A stretch of 64,000 bases of DNA from Paenibacillus borealis (lineage in GTDB: Bacteria > Bacillota > Bacilli > Paenibacillales > Paenibacillaceae). The DNA lies in the NCBI RefSeq assembly GCF_000758665.1, contig NZ_CP009285.1, forward strand, positions 620,001-684,000, in the 5' to 3' direction. The notes beneath the pieces were generated by a model, which saw only the letters and a program-made list of their open reading frames with translations, was not told the origin of the DNA and did not search any database. A program made the translations under genes and the position numbers. Below, piece by piece: positions 23,306 through 31,739 of the stretch (position 1 is its first letter; every line of letters starts with the position of its first letter).

Positions 23306-24085
23306 CTACCTGTACAGCTCCGGACGACGGTCGGAGAAGACCGGGATCTGCCCGCGCACTTCGTGCACCTTGGCGAGGTCGATCTCGCCGCTGAGAATTT
23401 CTTCGCTCCCTGAAGCCTCGCTCACAATCTCTCCCCAAGGGTCAACAATCAAGGAATGGCCGCCAAAGGTATTGGCCGGATCTGATCCGGACCGGTTGCA
23501 GGCCACCACGTAGCACTGGTTCTCGATCGCCCGGCTGATCAGCAGCGCCCGCCAGTGGGATAAGCGGGGCAGCGGCCACTCTGCGCTGATGAACAGCACT
23601 TCAGCGCCCTCCGCCATATGAACCCGCACCCATTCCGGGAAGCGGATGTCATAACAGATTAATCCGGCGCATAAGGTGCCGTCGAGCTTGAACAGTCCTT
23701 TGGCTGACCCAGGCTGGAGATAGAGATGCTCATCCATCAGCTTGAACAGATGCAGCTTGCTGTACTGCCCGGCGGGTGCTCCGGTACGGTCAAAGATGAG
23801 CATGGTGTTGGTAACTCCGGTATCCTGCCTCACGGCGACAGAGCCGGCGACGATATTAATCCCGTATTCCCGGGCCAGACCGGAAATCAGGGCCCCCGCA
23901 GTCCGGCCCCCGCGATCTGCGATCTCGTCCAGCCGGGTCAGATCATAGCCGGTCGTCCATAATTCGGGAAGGATGATGCAGTCCGGTTTGCCGGTAGCAG
24001 CTTCGCGGATTTTGCGTTCTGCCGCAGCATAATTCACCTCCGGATTGCCAAATGCTATATCGAGCTGAATCAGGGCTATTTTCAT
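23306..24085 (-). CDS. carbon-nitrogen hydrolase (nitrilase superfamily, MtnU/omega-amidase-like)
   Basis: This 259-residue enzyme carries the complete Glu-Lys-Cys triad: E41 in LPELW, K110 in YSKLHLF and C144 in LICYDIRFPE. The LICYDIRFP context is that of omega-amidases (Nit2, YafV, MtnU), which hydrolyse alpha-ketoglutaramate or alpha-keto-gamma-methylthiobutyramide-type amides. In Bacillus, mtnU accompanies the MtnE transaminase; an MtnE-like gene is present 1.7 kb away at 25752, supporting this assignment. AGAGGAG precedes the ATG. It is divergent from a marR gene. Confidence 0.85.
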   Translation of the reverse strand: MKIALIQLDIAFGNPEVNYAAAERKIREAATGKPDCIILPELWTTGYDLTRLDEIADRGGRTAGALISGLAREYGINIVAGSVAVRQDTGVTNTMLIFDRTGAPAGQYSKLHLFKLMDEHLYLQPGSAKGLFKLDGTLCAGLICYDIRFPEWVRVHMAEGAEVLFISAEWPLPRLSHWRALLISRAIENQCYVVACNRSGSDPANTFGGHSLIVDPWGEIVSEASGSEEILSGEIDLAKVHEVRGQIPVFSDRRPELYR

Positions 24086-24112
24086 ACGGCGGTCTCCTCT
24101 TTAATTAGATTA

Positions 24113-24142
24113 GTTGACGGGTCAACGATTTCGGTGTAAAGT
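24113..24142 (+). promoter_or_regulatory. marR promoter with GTTGAC-GG-GTCAAC dyad
   Basis: The dyad GTTGAC-GG-GTCAAC (24113-24126) overlaps TTGACG (24114-24119), which is 17 bp from TAAAGT (24137-24142). It lies between the divergent nitrilase and marR genes and may be the site of MarR autorepression, possibly acting on both. Confidence 0.55.
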
Positions 24143-24193
24143 AAGCTTTGTCAAAAAGATTTTGCACAATATATTTGCGTAAGGGGGTTAATT

Positions 24194-24622
24194 TTGACAG
24201 AACATCTGCCCGATGAAGATACGATCTTTGAACTGCTGCAGGCGCTGCATAAGGGGATCAGCCCGAAATTCGAGCGCTGTGCGGGCATTACACCCACCCG
24301 GTTCCGCCTTCTGCAAGAATTGTTCCGGGTCTCCGAGATCAGCCAGATTTCGCTGCAAAAGACACTCGATATTGATGCCGCAGCTGTCACCCGCCACTTG
24401 AGAGGACTTGAAGACAGCGGGATGATTGCCCGCCGGAATAATCCTGCCGATAACAGGGTCACCCTCGTCACCCTGACCGATCAGGGCCGGGAACATATTA
24501 ATTCCTACCGGGAAGAGAAGACCCGCTTCATCAGCGAACTGCTCACCGGGTTCAATGAACAGGAACGCACCGTACTCGCAGAGATGCTTACCCGGCTGCA
24601 ATATAATATTAATTTACTGTAG
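24194..24622 (+). CDS. MarR family transcriptional regulator
   Basis: This 142-residue winged-helix protein has the MarR helix-turn-helix ISLQKTLDIDAAAVTRHLRG (about 55-74), the wing with the DxR motif RRNNPADNRVTLVTLT, and flanking dimerisation helices. TTG 24194 is the start, 6 nt after AAGGGGG. It probably controls the nitroreductase directly downstream (39 bp) and possibly itself through the dyad at 24113. Cys32 near the N-terminus (FERCAG) is in the area where redox-sensing MarR proteins such as OhrR carry their sensor cysteine, but the context differs. Confidence 0.9.
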   Translation: MTEHLPDEDTIFELLQALHKGISPKFERCAGITPTRFRLLQELFRVSEISQISLQKTLDIDAAAVTRHLRGLEDSGMIARRNNPADNRVTLVTLTDQGREHINSYREEKTRFISELLTGFNEQERTVLAEMLTRLQYNINLL

Positions 24623-24661
24623 CCGTCACCTATAATCAAACTATAAAGGAGCTTATTATTC

Positions 24662-25297
24662 ATGAATACAACCAGAAACAATGATTTCACAAGCATTATT
24701 ACAGGACGCCGCTCAATCCGCAAATACGATACCTCCGTCAAAATCAGCAAAGAGGAAATGACAGAGATCCTTACTGAAGCGACTCTGGCCCCTTCCTCCG
24801 TTAATATGCAGCCTTGGCGTTTCCTTATTATCGAAAGCCAGGAAGCCAAAGCCAAGCTGGCCACCATTGCCAAATTCAATCAGCTTCAGGTAGAAACCTC
24901 CGCAGCAATGATTGCCGTATTCGGTGATTTGAACAACTTTGACTATGCTGAAGAAATCTACGGAACGGCTGTAGAACGCGGACTGATGCCTGCTGAGGTA
25001 AAAGAAAGACAGCTGGCCTCTCTGGGTGCCCACTTCGCGAAGCTGCCTGCGGACGTGAACAGAGAAACGGTTATGATTGATGCCGGTCTGGTCTCGATGC
25101 AATTGATGCTGGCCGCCCGTGCCCACGGCTATGACACGAATGCCATCGGTGGATTTGAGAAGGATCAGATCGCGGAATTGTTTGATATGGACAAAGAGCG
25201 TTATATTCCGGTCATGCTGATATCGATCGGCAAAGCGGTTGAAGAAGGCTATGCATCCGTCCGTCTGCCGATTGACACTGTTGCCCAGTGGAAATAA
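24662..25297 (+). CDS. nitroreductase family protein
   Basis: This 211-residue flavoenzyme has the N-terminal RRSIRKYDTS FMN phosphate motif, the substrate/dimer segment APSSVNMQPWRFLII, and the C-terminal GGFEKDQIAEL and VMLISIGKA motifs. It is an FMN-dependent NAD(P)H oxidoreductase acting on quinones, nitroaromatics or similar electrophiles. AAAGGAG precedes the ATG. It follows marR and precedes a quinol-monooxygenase-like gene, a grouping typical of quinone or electrophile detoxification. Confidence 0.92.
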   Translation: MNTTRNNDFTSIITGRRSIRKYDTSVKISKEEMTEILTEATLAPSSVNMQPWRFLIIESQEAKAKLATIAKFNQLQVETSAAMIAVFGDLNNFDYAEEIYGTAVERGLMPAEVKERQLASLGAHFAKLPADVNRETVMIDAGLVSMQLMLAARAHGYDTNAIGGFEKDQIAELFDMDKERYIPVMLISIGKAVEEGYASVRLPIDTVAQWK

Positions 25298-25428
25298 ATA
25301 TTGGATAATCCTGGACCGTTGAGTTAATATTCAAGGAAAATCAAACTTCAGCAAAGGCTGCCTGTGCCGGTTGTGTACATAACTGCTCGGGGAGACTCTG
25401 CTGCATATTATTTTAGGAGGAATACTAA

Positions 25429-25725
25429 ATGATCATTATCCATGCTTTGCTTCAGGTAAATCCCGCACGTGAGGAGGAGTTCCTTGAAGTCGCGAAGACA
25501 CTGGTTGCCGCAACCCACGAAGAAGAAGGCAACATCTCATATGAATTGTATAAGCATTCAGCGGACGGAAATACCTACATCATGGTCGAAATCTGGCGTG
25601 ACCAGGCGGCTGTAGCCGCCCATAATACAAGCCCGCACTTCACCGGCTTCGCCGCCAAAGCAGGAGAATTCCTGACTGCACCGCTGGATGTTAAGCTGTA
25701 TAACGCTGAAGAATTGAGCAAATAA
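25429..25725 (+). CDS. antibiotic biosynthesis monooxygenase (ABM) family protein
   Basis: This 98-residue ferredoxin-like fold protein has ALLQVNPAREEEFLEVAKTL, EEGNISYELYKHSAD and MVEIWRDQAAVAAHNTSPHF, all diagnostic of the ABM family (YgiN-like quinol monooxygenases or heme-degrading relatives). No heme-ligand motif is evident, so a quinol or quinone monooxygenase is more likely. AGGAGG precedes the ATG. It lies between a nitroreductase and an aminotransferase. Confidence 0.88.
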   Translation: MIIIHALLQVNPAREEEFLEVAKTLVAATHEEEGNISYELYKHSADGNTYIMVEIWRDQAAVAAHNTSPHFTGFAAKAGEFLTAPLDVKLYNAEELSK

Positions 25726-25751
25726 TTCCGGTTTGAAGAGGGGGCATGCCC

Positions 25752-26939
25752 GTGAATCGTTTTGAACCTTCACAAATGCTGAAATCTCTGCCCAAGCAAT
25801 TCTTCGCCGCGCTTGTCGCCAGAGCCGGAGCTGTTGCTGCCGAAGGGCATGACGTAATCAATCTGGGGCAAGGCAATCCGGACATGCCTACACCGGCCCA
25901 TATCGTGGAGTCCCTCCAGCTGGCCGCAGTGAATCCTCTGAATCATAAATATCCGCCGTTTCGCGGCCATACCTACCTCAAGGAAGCCGTAGCCGAGTTC
26001 TACCTGCGGGAATATGGAGTAGAGCTTGAACCGGAACGTGAAGTCGCCATCCTGTTAGGGGGCAAGACCGGTCTGGTTGAGGTGGTGCAGTGTCTGCTCA
26101 ATCCGGGGGACATGGCGCTGGTGCCTGATCCCGGTTATCCGGACTATTGGTCGGGAATTGAGCTGGCACGCGCTGTTATGGAGATGATGCCGCTGACGGC
26201 GGAACGCGGGTTTTTGCCCGACTATGGCAGTATCAGCCCGGAAGCCGCAGCGAAGGCCAAGCTGATGTTCCTGAACTACCCGAATAATCCTACGGGAGCT
26301 GTGGCGACCGGGGATTTCTTCAGAGAAACGGTGCAGTTCGCATCGGATCACAACATTTGTGTGGTGCATGATTTTGCCTACGCGGCCATCGGTTATGAAG
26401 GGCAGAAGCCGCTGAGCTATCTCCAGACCCCGGGTGCGAAGGAGAACGGCATCGAAATCTACACGTTGTCCAAAACCTACAATATGGCTGGCTGGCGCGT
26501 AGCGTTCGCCATAGGGAATGCCAGCGTGATCGAGAGTCTTAACCTGCTGCAGGATCATATGTATGTCAGCCTGTTCGGCGCAGTACAGGAAGCAGCCAGA
26601 ACGGCGCTGCTTGGCCCGCAGACCCCGGTACAGGAGAATGTAGCCCGCTATGAAGCGCGCCGTAACATCCTGATCCAGGGTCTGCGCAGAATCGGCTGGG
26701 AAGTGGAGGCGCCCCGCGGCTCCTTCTTCGCCTGGCTGCCGGTTCCGGCGGGCTATACCTCGCAGAGCTTCGCTGACCTTCTGCTTGACGAAGCCCATGT
26801 GGTGGTAGCACCAGGCATCGGGTTTGGCGCCTATGGCGAAGGATATGTGCGGGTGGGGCTGGTCAGTGATGAAGCCCGGCTTGCGGAGGCGGTAGAGCGG
26901 ATTGCCGCGTTGAAGCTTTTTCAGCCTTCTGGTCTATAG
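25752..26939 (+). CDS. mtnE: PLP-dependent aminotransferase (MtnE/YkrV-like)
   Basis: This 395-residue class I aminotransferase is very close in pattern to Bacillus YkrV/MtnE: FEPSQMLKSLPKQFFAALV, INLGQGNPDMPTP, LNYPNNPTGAVAT, and the PLP lysine in TLSKTYNMAGWRV. MtnE transfers an amino group to alpha-keto-gamma-methylthiobutyrate, the last step of methionine salvage. GTG 25752 is chosen as start because GAGGGGG is 7 nt upstream; the in-frame ATG at 25746 is too close to it. The nitrilase at 23306 may be its partner; the other mtn genes are not in the window. Confidence 0.88.
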   Translation: MNRFEPSQMLKSLPKQFFAALVARAGAVAAEGHDVINLGQGNPDMPTPAHIVESLQLAAVNPLNHKYPPFRGHTYLKEAVAEFYLREYGVELEPEREVAILLGGKTGLVEVVQCLLNPGDMALVPDPGYPDYWSGIELARAVMEMMPLTAERGFLPDYGSISPEAAAKAKLMFLNYPNNPTGAVATGDFFRETVQFASDHNICVVHDFAYAAIGYEGQKPLSYLQTPGAKENGIEIYTLSKTYNMAGWRVAFAIGNASVIESLNLLQDHMYVSLFGAVQEAARTALLGPQTPVQENVARYEARRNILIQGLRRIGWEVEAPRGSFFAWLPVPAGYTSQSFADLLLDEAHVVVAPGIGFGAYGEGYVRVGLVSDEARLAEAVERIAALKLFQPSGL

Positions 26940-26970
26940 CTCTCCTGTAAGCTAGCATATAAACTCACCC

Positions 26971-27018
26971 CAGGGGAAACCCCGGCAGTCTTAACGGCTG
27001 CCGGGGTTTCCCCTTTGG
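26971..27018 (+). terminator. very strong terminator after mtnE
   Basis: A 17-bp perfect stem AGGGGAAACCCCGGCAG with its complement around a 9-nt loop, then CTTTGG. The T-tract is short but the stem is the strongest in the window. Confidence 0.8.
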
Positions 27019-27169
27019 CTGATCGGAAGCGGGAGGCGGAAGAAAATACTGCTAAGAGGCGGAACGTTTATAAAGGAGGCGTGCCGGGTATCTAACCTTA
27101 CCCTTACACGAGCAGTAACGCACAGACGTTACGGAAGAGAGTAGGGGATGAAAGGGATGAGAGAATCGA

Positions 27170-28798
27170 ATGGATAATTTACATATGAACAATCGGCTGC
27201 CGCAAATACCTGCAGCGGAGCGGGATGAACGGCTTGGGCAGGATCTTATAGATTACGTGAATTACCGGATTTCCGGCGGCTCGCTAAGCTCTGTCGCTAA
27301 GAACACGGACGCCGCCGATTCTATTATTGAGCCTATTCTGGACAGCGCTGCTGTCCGTGCTTACCGGCAGGCGCAGCATGGGGGTGTGATTACAGATGCG
27401 CGGCAGCTGAAGGAGCTTCCCGGATTCAGCCCAGAGCTGCTTGAACAGCTCGCATCGGCCGTGTCCGGCCTGGATTCCGGCAAGCTTAGAGCGCTGGCGC
27501 CGCAGACTACGAGGCATAACAAGGTGGATCCTTATGTGAACGGGCCGCAGTGCCTGGACATGCTGCTGGAAGAGATCCGCAATGCACAGCGTTATATCCA
27601 TCTGTCCGTGATGCTGTTCTTCAATGACCATTCGGGAAATTTGATCGCCTCGGAGCTGCTCCATGCGCTTCAGCGGGGAGTAGAGGTGAGGATGCTGGTG
27701 AATTACACCGTCACCGCCCTGGGATACGGAAGCAATCTTGAAGTAGGAAGGTTCTCCGAGCTTGCAGCAGTCCTCGAGCAGGCAGGGGCCCGGCTGAAGG
27801 ATACATTTTATTCCTGCTACACTGCTGCGGAATGGGCTGTGAAGCGTGAGGAGCTGAAGTCTCAGGGCGTGCCTGAGAGTATCCTCTTCCTCCAGGACAA
27901 GGTGCAGGAGGATGTGAAAATTACCGGATTGAATGTGATCGACCACCGTAAATTCATGGTTATTGACGGAACAACGTCCGTTATAGGCAGTCTCAATATC
28001 GGTGACCAGTATACTTTTGCGACGCCTATCCGGGAATCGGCAACTGAACAGATTGACGGGCGTCCGCTGGGGATTCCCTCCAGGGAGGAGGAGTGGCATG
28101 ACGGCTGCTTCCGGATTCAGGGGGCGGCTGCCCGGCCGCTGAATGAGGCTTTTCACGCCAGATGGCTTCTGCTTGGAGGAGATCACTTTGAGGTGGAAGC
28201 GCCATTCTACCATCCTGCGGGAAACTACGAGTTCGGCGGAGAAGAGTGCACGCTCTTTCTAAGTTTTCCCGGAAATCCGGTGAATCTGATCCAGCAGTAT
28301 TATCTGGATTTGCTTACGTATGCCGCCGAAGAGACCATTATTGTAAATCCTTATCTGATCGACCAGGCTTTCTGGGACAGGCTCGGTGAAGTAGGACCGG
28401 AGTGTGCCTGCCATATCTCCATATGTAATCCGCTCGAGGTCAATGATCATCCTACCAACAAGGCAGCGGTGCGCGGCAATATGTACATTCCTTTCTGCAA
28501 TGGCGTGTCCTTCTATGACTACAGCTGTACAGAACGCTTCTCCCACTGGAAAATCACTTATGACCACAGAGCACGGGCTGTATTCCACGGCTCCTATAAT
28601 ATCAATGAACGAAGTGCCTGCCATGATTTCGAAATGGGAATGCTGGTTAAGGGTGAGAAGTTCGCAGACAAGGTGAAACGCATGATTGATTATGATCTTG
28701 GGGTATCCCGTAAAATCAGCGATAAGCATGAATTCTTCAAGCACCCCTGGCTGCATCCCAGCACTTATCTGAACAAGACGACACAGAATTATACCTGA
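27170..28798 (+). CDS. phospholipase D-like protein with one intact HKD motif
   Basis: This 542-residue protein has an N-terminal helix-hairpin-helix-like segment (about 72-92, ITDARQLKELPGFSPELLEQ) followed by two PLD domains. The first carries an intact H259-R-K-F-M-V-I-D with the following GSLNIGDQ. The second (about 463-480) reads YDHRARAVFHGSYNINERS, where the HKD lysine and aspartate are replaced although the following GSxNxxxRS is kept. PLD enzymes need two HKD motifs for catalysis, so activity may depend on dimerisation or be lost. There is no signal peptide. Role unknown; cardiolipin synthase-like or DNA-related function are both possible. Confidence 0.75.
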   Translation: MDNLHMNNRLPQIPAAERDERLGQDLIDYVNYRISGGSLSSVAKNTDAADSIIEPILDSAAVRAYRQAQHGGVITDARQLKELPGFSPELLEQLASAVSGLDSGKLRALAPQTTRHNKVDPYVNGPQCLDMLLEEIRNAQRYIHLSVMLFFNDHSGNLIASELLHALQRGVEVRMLVNYTVTALGYGSNLEVGRFSELAAVLEQAGARLKDTFYSCYTAAEWAVKREELKSQGVPESILFLQDKVQEDVKITGLNVIDHRKFMVIDGTTSVIGSLNIGDQYTFATPIRESATEQIDGRPLGIPSREEEWHDGCFRIQGAAARPLNEAFHARWLLLGGDHFEVEAPFYHPAGNYEFGGEECTLFLSFPGNPVNLIQQYYLDLLTYAAEETIIVNPYLIDQAFWDRLGEVGPECACHISICNPLEVNDHPTNKAAVRGNMYIPFCNGVSFYDYSCTERFSHWKITYDHRARAVFHGSYNINERSACHDFEMGMLVKGEKFADKVKRMIDYDLGVSRKISDKHEFFKHPWLHPSTYLNKTTQNYT

Positions 28799-28862
28799 TA
28801 TGAATACTTGCCGTATGTCCTGTATAATAAGCGGTATAACATAGAAGATGGAGCTAAAGAGG

Positions 28863-29240
28863 ATGAACATTAACATAATTGAGACCAGCCTGAAGAAGGA
28901 TGAGGTATTCTTCGCGTCCGAATTTGGTGAGGGCAGAGGAACCTGGTGCGGTGCCGCAGCGGCCGCTGGTGAGACCTTCGAGGCAGAGTTTGAGCTGCCC
29001 ACGCTGTTCATGTGCTGGGTGGATATTGTGCCAGCGGGCGGAGGGGCTTTTGAGATACGTATGGACGGGAATGCTGTCATATTGACGGGGATACTGGAGA
29101 ATATAGAGGAAGACGGAACCGGTTATCTGCGGCTTGGCCGTGATGTGATTATGTTCGAATGCCTCGGTGAACCGATGGCGCTGGGCGGATTCGTGGAGAT
29201 CAGGACCCGTGAGATCAAGCTGTACCCGGTGAATCTGTGA
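28863..29240 (+). CDS. hypothetical protein (125 aa)
   Basis: This acidic soluble protein is mostly predicted beta-strand (SEFGEGRGTWCGAAAAAGET, CWVDIVPAGG, GFVEIRTREIKLYPV). No transmembrane segment, signal peptide or known domain was recognised. The start is uncertain: ATG 28863 has GGAG nine bases upstream, whereas the in-frame ATG at 28848 would add five residues with no good ribosome binding site. It follows the PLD-like gene by 64 bp on the same strand. Confidence 0.6.
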   Translation: MNINIIETSLKKDEVFFASEFGEGRGTWCGAAAAAGETFEAEFELPTLFMCWVDIVPAGGGAFEIRMDGNAVILTGILENIEEDGTGYLRLGRDVIMFECLGEPMALGGFVEIRTREIKLYPVNL

Positions 29241-29352
29241 ACTTGCGGGCCGGGTGCCGGACTAACTATTTCCTGCTCCGGCGTAGCCACCCTCCGGTAA
29301 ATGAGCTAAGATAATATAGAATGGATAGAACAGCATAAGGAGCAGAAGTCCC

Positions 29353-29679
29353 ATGAACAGCGATATTCAACAATTTAAGACGGAATTCTTCAAGGCGCTG
29401 GCTCATCCGATGCGGATCCGCATTCTGGAACTGCTCAGCGAAGGCGAGAAGAATGTGAATGAGCTGCAGGCGATCCTCGGTTCGGAAGGTTCGGCTGTAT
29501 CCCAGCAGCTTGCCGTACTCCGTGCGAAGAATGTAGTAGCCAGCGTCAAAGAAGGAACCACCGTAATCTATGCCCTCCGTGATCCTCTGATCAAAGACCT
29601 CCTGGCTGTAGCCAAACAAATATTCGACAATCATCTTGTAAATACCATCTCCCTGCTCGAAGGCATCCGCAGCGAATAA
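29353..29679 (+). CDS. ArsR family transcriptional regulator
   Basis: This 108-residue winged helix protein has FFKALAHPMRIRILELLSEG (12-31), the recognition helix SAVSQQLAVLRAKN and the beta wing VASVKEGTTVIYALRD. No ArsR-type CxC or SmtB-type metal site is visible, so the signal is not a thiophilic metal bound in the usual place. AAGGAG precedes the ATG. It is upstream of a SulP transporter gene, a pairing often seen where ArsR controls the transporter; an imperfect dyad lies between the two genes. Confidence 0.9.
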   Translation: MNSDIQQFKTEFFKALAHPMRIRILELLSEGEKNVNELQAILGSEGSAVSQQLAVLRAKNVVASVKEGTTVIYALRDPLIKDLLAVAKQIFDNHLVNTISLLEGIRSE

Positions 29680-29709
29680 CCCCGGCTTCCCCGGGGGCGG
29701 ATTACCCCG

Positions 29710-29771
29710 TTGACAAGAACGGCAGGCAGGAGTAATGTGAGTCTTATATTCAAATAATCAGATATTTAAAG
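29710..29771 (+). promoter_or_regulatory. SulP gene promoter with downstream dyad
   Basis: TTGACA (29710-29715), 17 bp, TAATGT (29733-29738). Nine bases further is an imperfect inverted repeat ATTCAAATA-N6-TATTTAAAG (29748-29771), the size and AT-rich character of ArsR/SmtB operators. It is likely where the ArsR protein at 29353 acts. Confidence 0.6.
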
Positions 29772-29784
29772 AAAAGAAGGTTAA

Positions 29785-31566
29785 ATGATGACAGGGTGGG
29801 GCCGGTTCAAGGGCTACAACATTGCTTCTCTGCGCAAGGATATCATTTCAGGGACGATCGTCGGCGTGATTGCCATCCCCTTGGGGATGGCATTTGCTAT
29901 TGCCTCCGGTGTGAAACCGGAGTACGGAATTTACACGACTATAGTGGCCGGTATTCTAATTTCCTTATTCGGCGGTACAAAATTTCAGATTGGCGGGCCT
30001 ACGGGTGCGTTTATTCCTATTTTATTCGCCATTGCCATGGAGTACGGGTACGAGAATCTGCTGATCGCCGGAATGATGGCCGGGGTCATTCTTGTGGTGA
30101 TGGGTGTCCTGCGGCTGGGGGTGCTGATTAAGTTCATTCCCAAGCCGGTGACGATCGGGTTCACCGCAGGGATTGCCGTTATTATTTTCAGCGGGCAGAT
30201 CGCCAACTTTCTCGGACTAAGGGATATGGAGCGGCATGAGAGCTTCCTGGACAATATGAAAGAGATCGGCGCACATATCTCGACAATCAATCTGTACAGT
30301 ATTCTGACTGCGGCGATTTGTCTGGCTGTCGTAGTGCTGGGCATGCGCTTCGCGCCGAAGGTGCCCGGTTCTCTGATCGGGCTGCTCTGTGCAACAATTA
30401 TTGCTGCTCTATTCTTCAGCGGCAAGGTGACCACCATCGGCTCAGCTTACGGGGATATCCCGAATACACTGCCGAGCTTTCATTTCCCGGTCATTACCTG
30501 GGAGAAGATCAGGCTGCTAATCCGACCGGCCTTCATCATTGCGATGCTGGGCGCCATTGAGTCGCTGCTGTCCGCAGTAGTCGCCGATGGCATGTCAGGC
30601 AGCCGCCATGACAGCAACCGTGAACTGGTCGGCCAGGGGATCGCTAACATTGCCGCACCGTTGTTCGGCGGAATACCTGCTACCGGGGCAATTGCCAGAA
30701 CGGCCACCAATATCCGCAGCGGAGCAGCTTCGCCGCTCTCCGGTATCATTCACGGCGTTGTTGTGTTTCTGATTCTGCTGTTATTCGCCCCTTATGCTTC
30801 CAGCATTCCGCTGGCTGCAATGGCCCCGATCCTGATGGTCGTGGCCTGGAACATGAGTGAACGCAAGGAATTCCTTCACCTGCTTAAGCTGAAGACCGGC
30901 GATTCACTGGTGCTGTTCATTACTTTCCTGCTGACTGTGTTTGCGGATCTGACGCTGGCGGTAGAGGTGGGGCTGGTACTTGCGGTGATACTCTTCGTGA
31001 AGCGTATGGGAGAAGTGCACATGGTCTCCAAAGTGCTGCCCGACCCCTCTTCCGTGAAGGTTGAGGCACATATGGTGACGGACAGCCACGATTGTCCGCA
31101 GATCGGGATTTATAATGTCGAAGGACCGCTGTTCTTCGGGGCAGCCTACCGTTTCGACAGTACTATGCCGGGACTGGGGCCGGACCAGCCGAAGGTCATT
31201 CTGCTGCGCATGGGGAAGGTGCCTCTAATGGACACCACCGGCGAAGCCAATCTGGCTGCCCTGGTGAAGCAGCTTCATGCGGATGGCGGAAGACTGATGA
31301 TCTCCGGTATCCAGAGCCAGCCGCTGGATTTGCTGAAGAAGACAGGATTGTATGACAGAATCGGGGCGGCGCAGTTCTATGATCATACAGGGGAAGCGAT
31401 CAATGAAGCGCTGGGAAGCATTGATTACAGCCGGTGTCTGGGCTGCAAGCACGCTGCCTTCAGAGAATGCAGCGCCTTCTCAGGCCTTGATGAGGCTTAC
31501 CCGCGCAGCGCAGCCTTCAAAGGGCGCACTCCGGCTGTCGCCAGGAAGCTGAGCGGCGGGGTGTAA
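29785..31566 (+). CDS. SulP family anion transporter with STAS domain
   Basis: This 593-residue protein has the SulP transmembrane core (about 20-410) with PLGMAFAIASGVKPEYGIYT and a segment GPTGAFIPILFA in the substrate region, then a C-terminal STAS domain (about 430-545). SulP proteins carry sulfate, bicarbonate or other anions. Unusually the tail after STAS contains a cysteine cluster C-L-G-C-K-H-x5-E-C (about 549-560) which could bind metal or sense redox. It is regulated by the preceding ArsR gene, by context. It starts at ATGATG 29785 with GAAGG upstream. Confidence 0.9.
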   Translation: MMTGWGRFKGYNIASLRKDIISGTIVGVIAIPLGMAFAIASGVKPEYGIYTTIVAGILISLFGGTKFQIGGPTGAFIPILFAIAMEYGYENLLIAGMMAGVILVVMGVLRLGVLIKFIPKPVTIGFTAGIAVIIFSGQIANFLGLRDMERHESFLDNMKEIGAHISTINLYSILTAAICLAVVVLGMRFAPKVPGSLIGLLCATIIAALFFSGKVTTIGSAYGDIPNTLPSFHFPVITWEKIRLLIRPAFIIAMLGAIESLLSAVVADGMSGSRHDSNRELVGQGIANIAAPLFGGIPATGAIARTATNIRSGAASPLSGIIHGVVVFLILLLFAPYASSIPLAAMAPILMVVAWNMSERKEFLHLLKLKTGDSLVLFITFLLTVFADLTLAVEVGLVLAVILFVKRMGEVHMVSKVLPDPSSVKVEAHMVTDSHDCPQIGIYNVEGPLFFGAAYRFDSTMPGLGPDQPKVILLRMGKVPLMDTTGEANLAALVKQLHADGGRLMISGIQSQPLDLLKKTGLYDRIGAAQFYDHTGEAINEALGSIDYSRCLGCKHAAFRECSAFSGLDEAYPRSAAFKGRTPAVARKLSGGV

Positions 31567-31583
31567 ATAAGTTCAGCAGCTCC

Positions 31584-31615
31584 AGCCCGGACATTTACGT
31601 GTCCGGGCTGTTTTA
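31584..31615 (+). terminator. terminator after the SulP gene
   Basis: AGCCCGGAC and GTCCGGGCT stem with ATTTACGT loop, then GTTTTATATTT. Confidence 0.85.
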
Positions 31616-31739
31616 TATTTAGCTGCTGCATACAATGTTGGACTAAGCGGATCCATATTTGTACAATTAGAGAGAACAAACCGGATATTGCCGGATTGTA
31701 CATAGCTGAACTATATCAAGGTAAGGAGATTATCCCCTC

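Noticed and set aside
22848..23438. 196-codon open frame on the minus strand with repeating 17-residue units
   Set aside because: The frame is kept open by the 51-bp DNA repeat, lacks a ribosome binding site and overlaps the start-distal part of the nitrilase gene in another frame.
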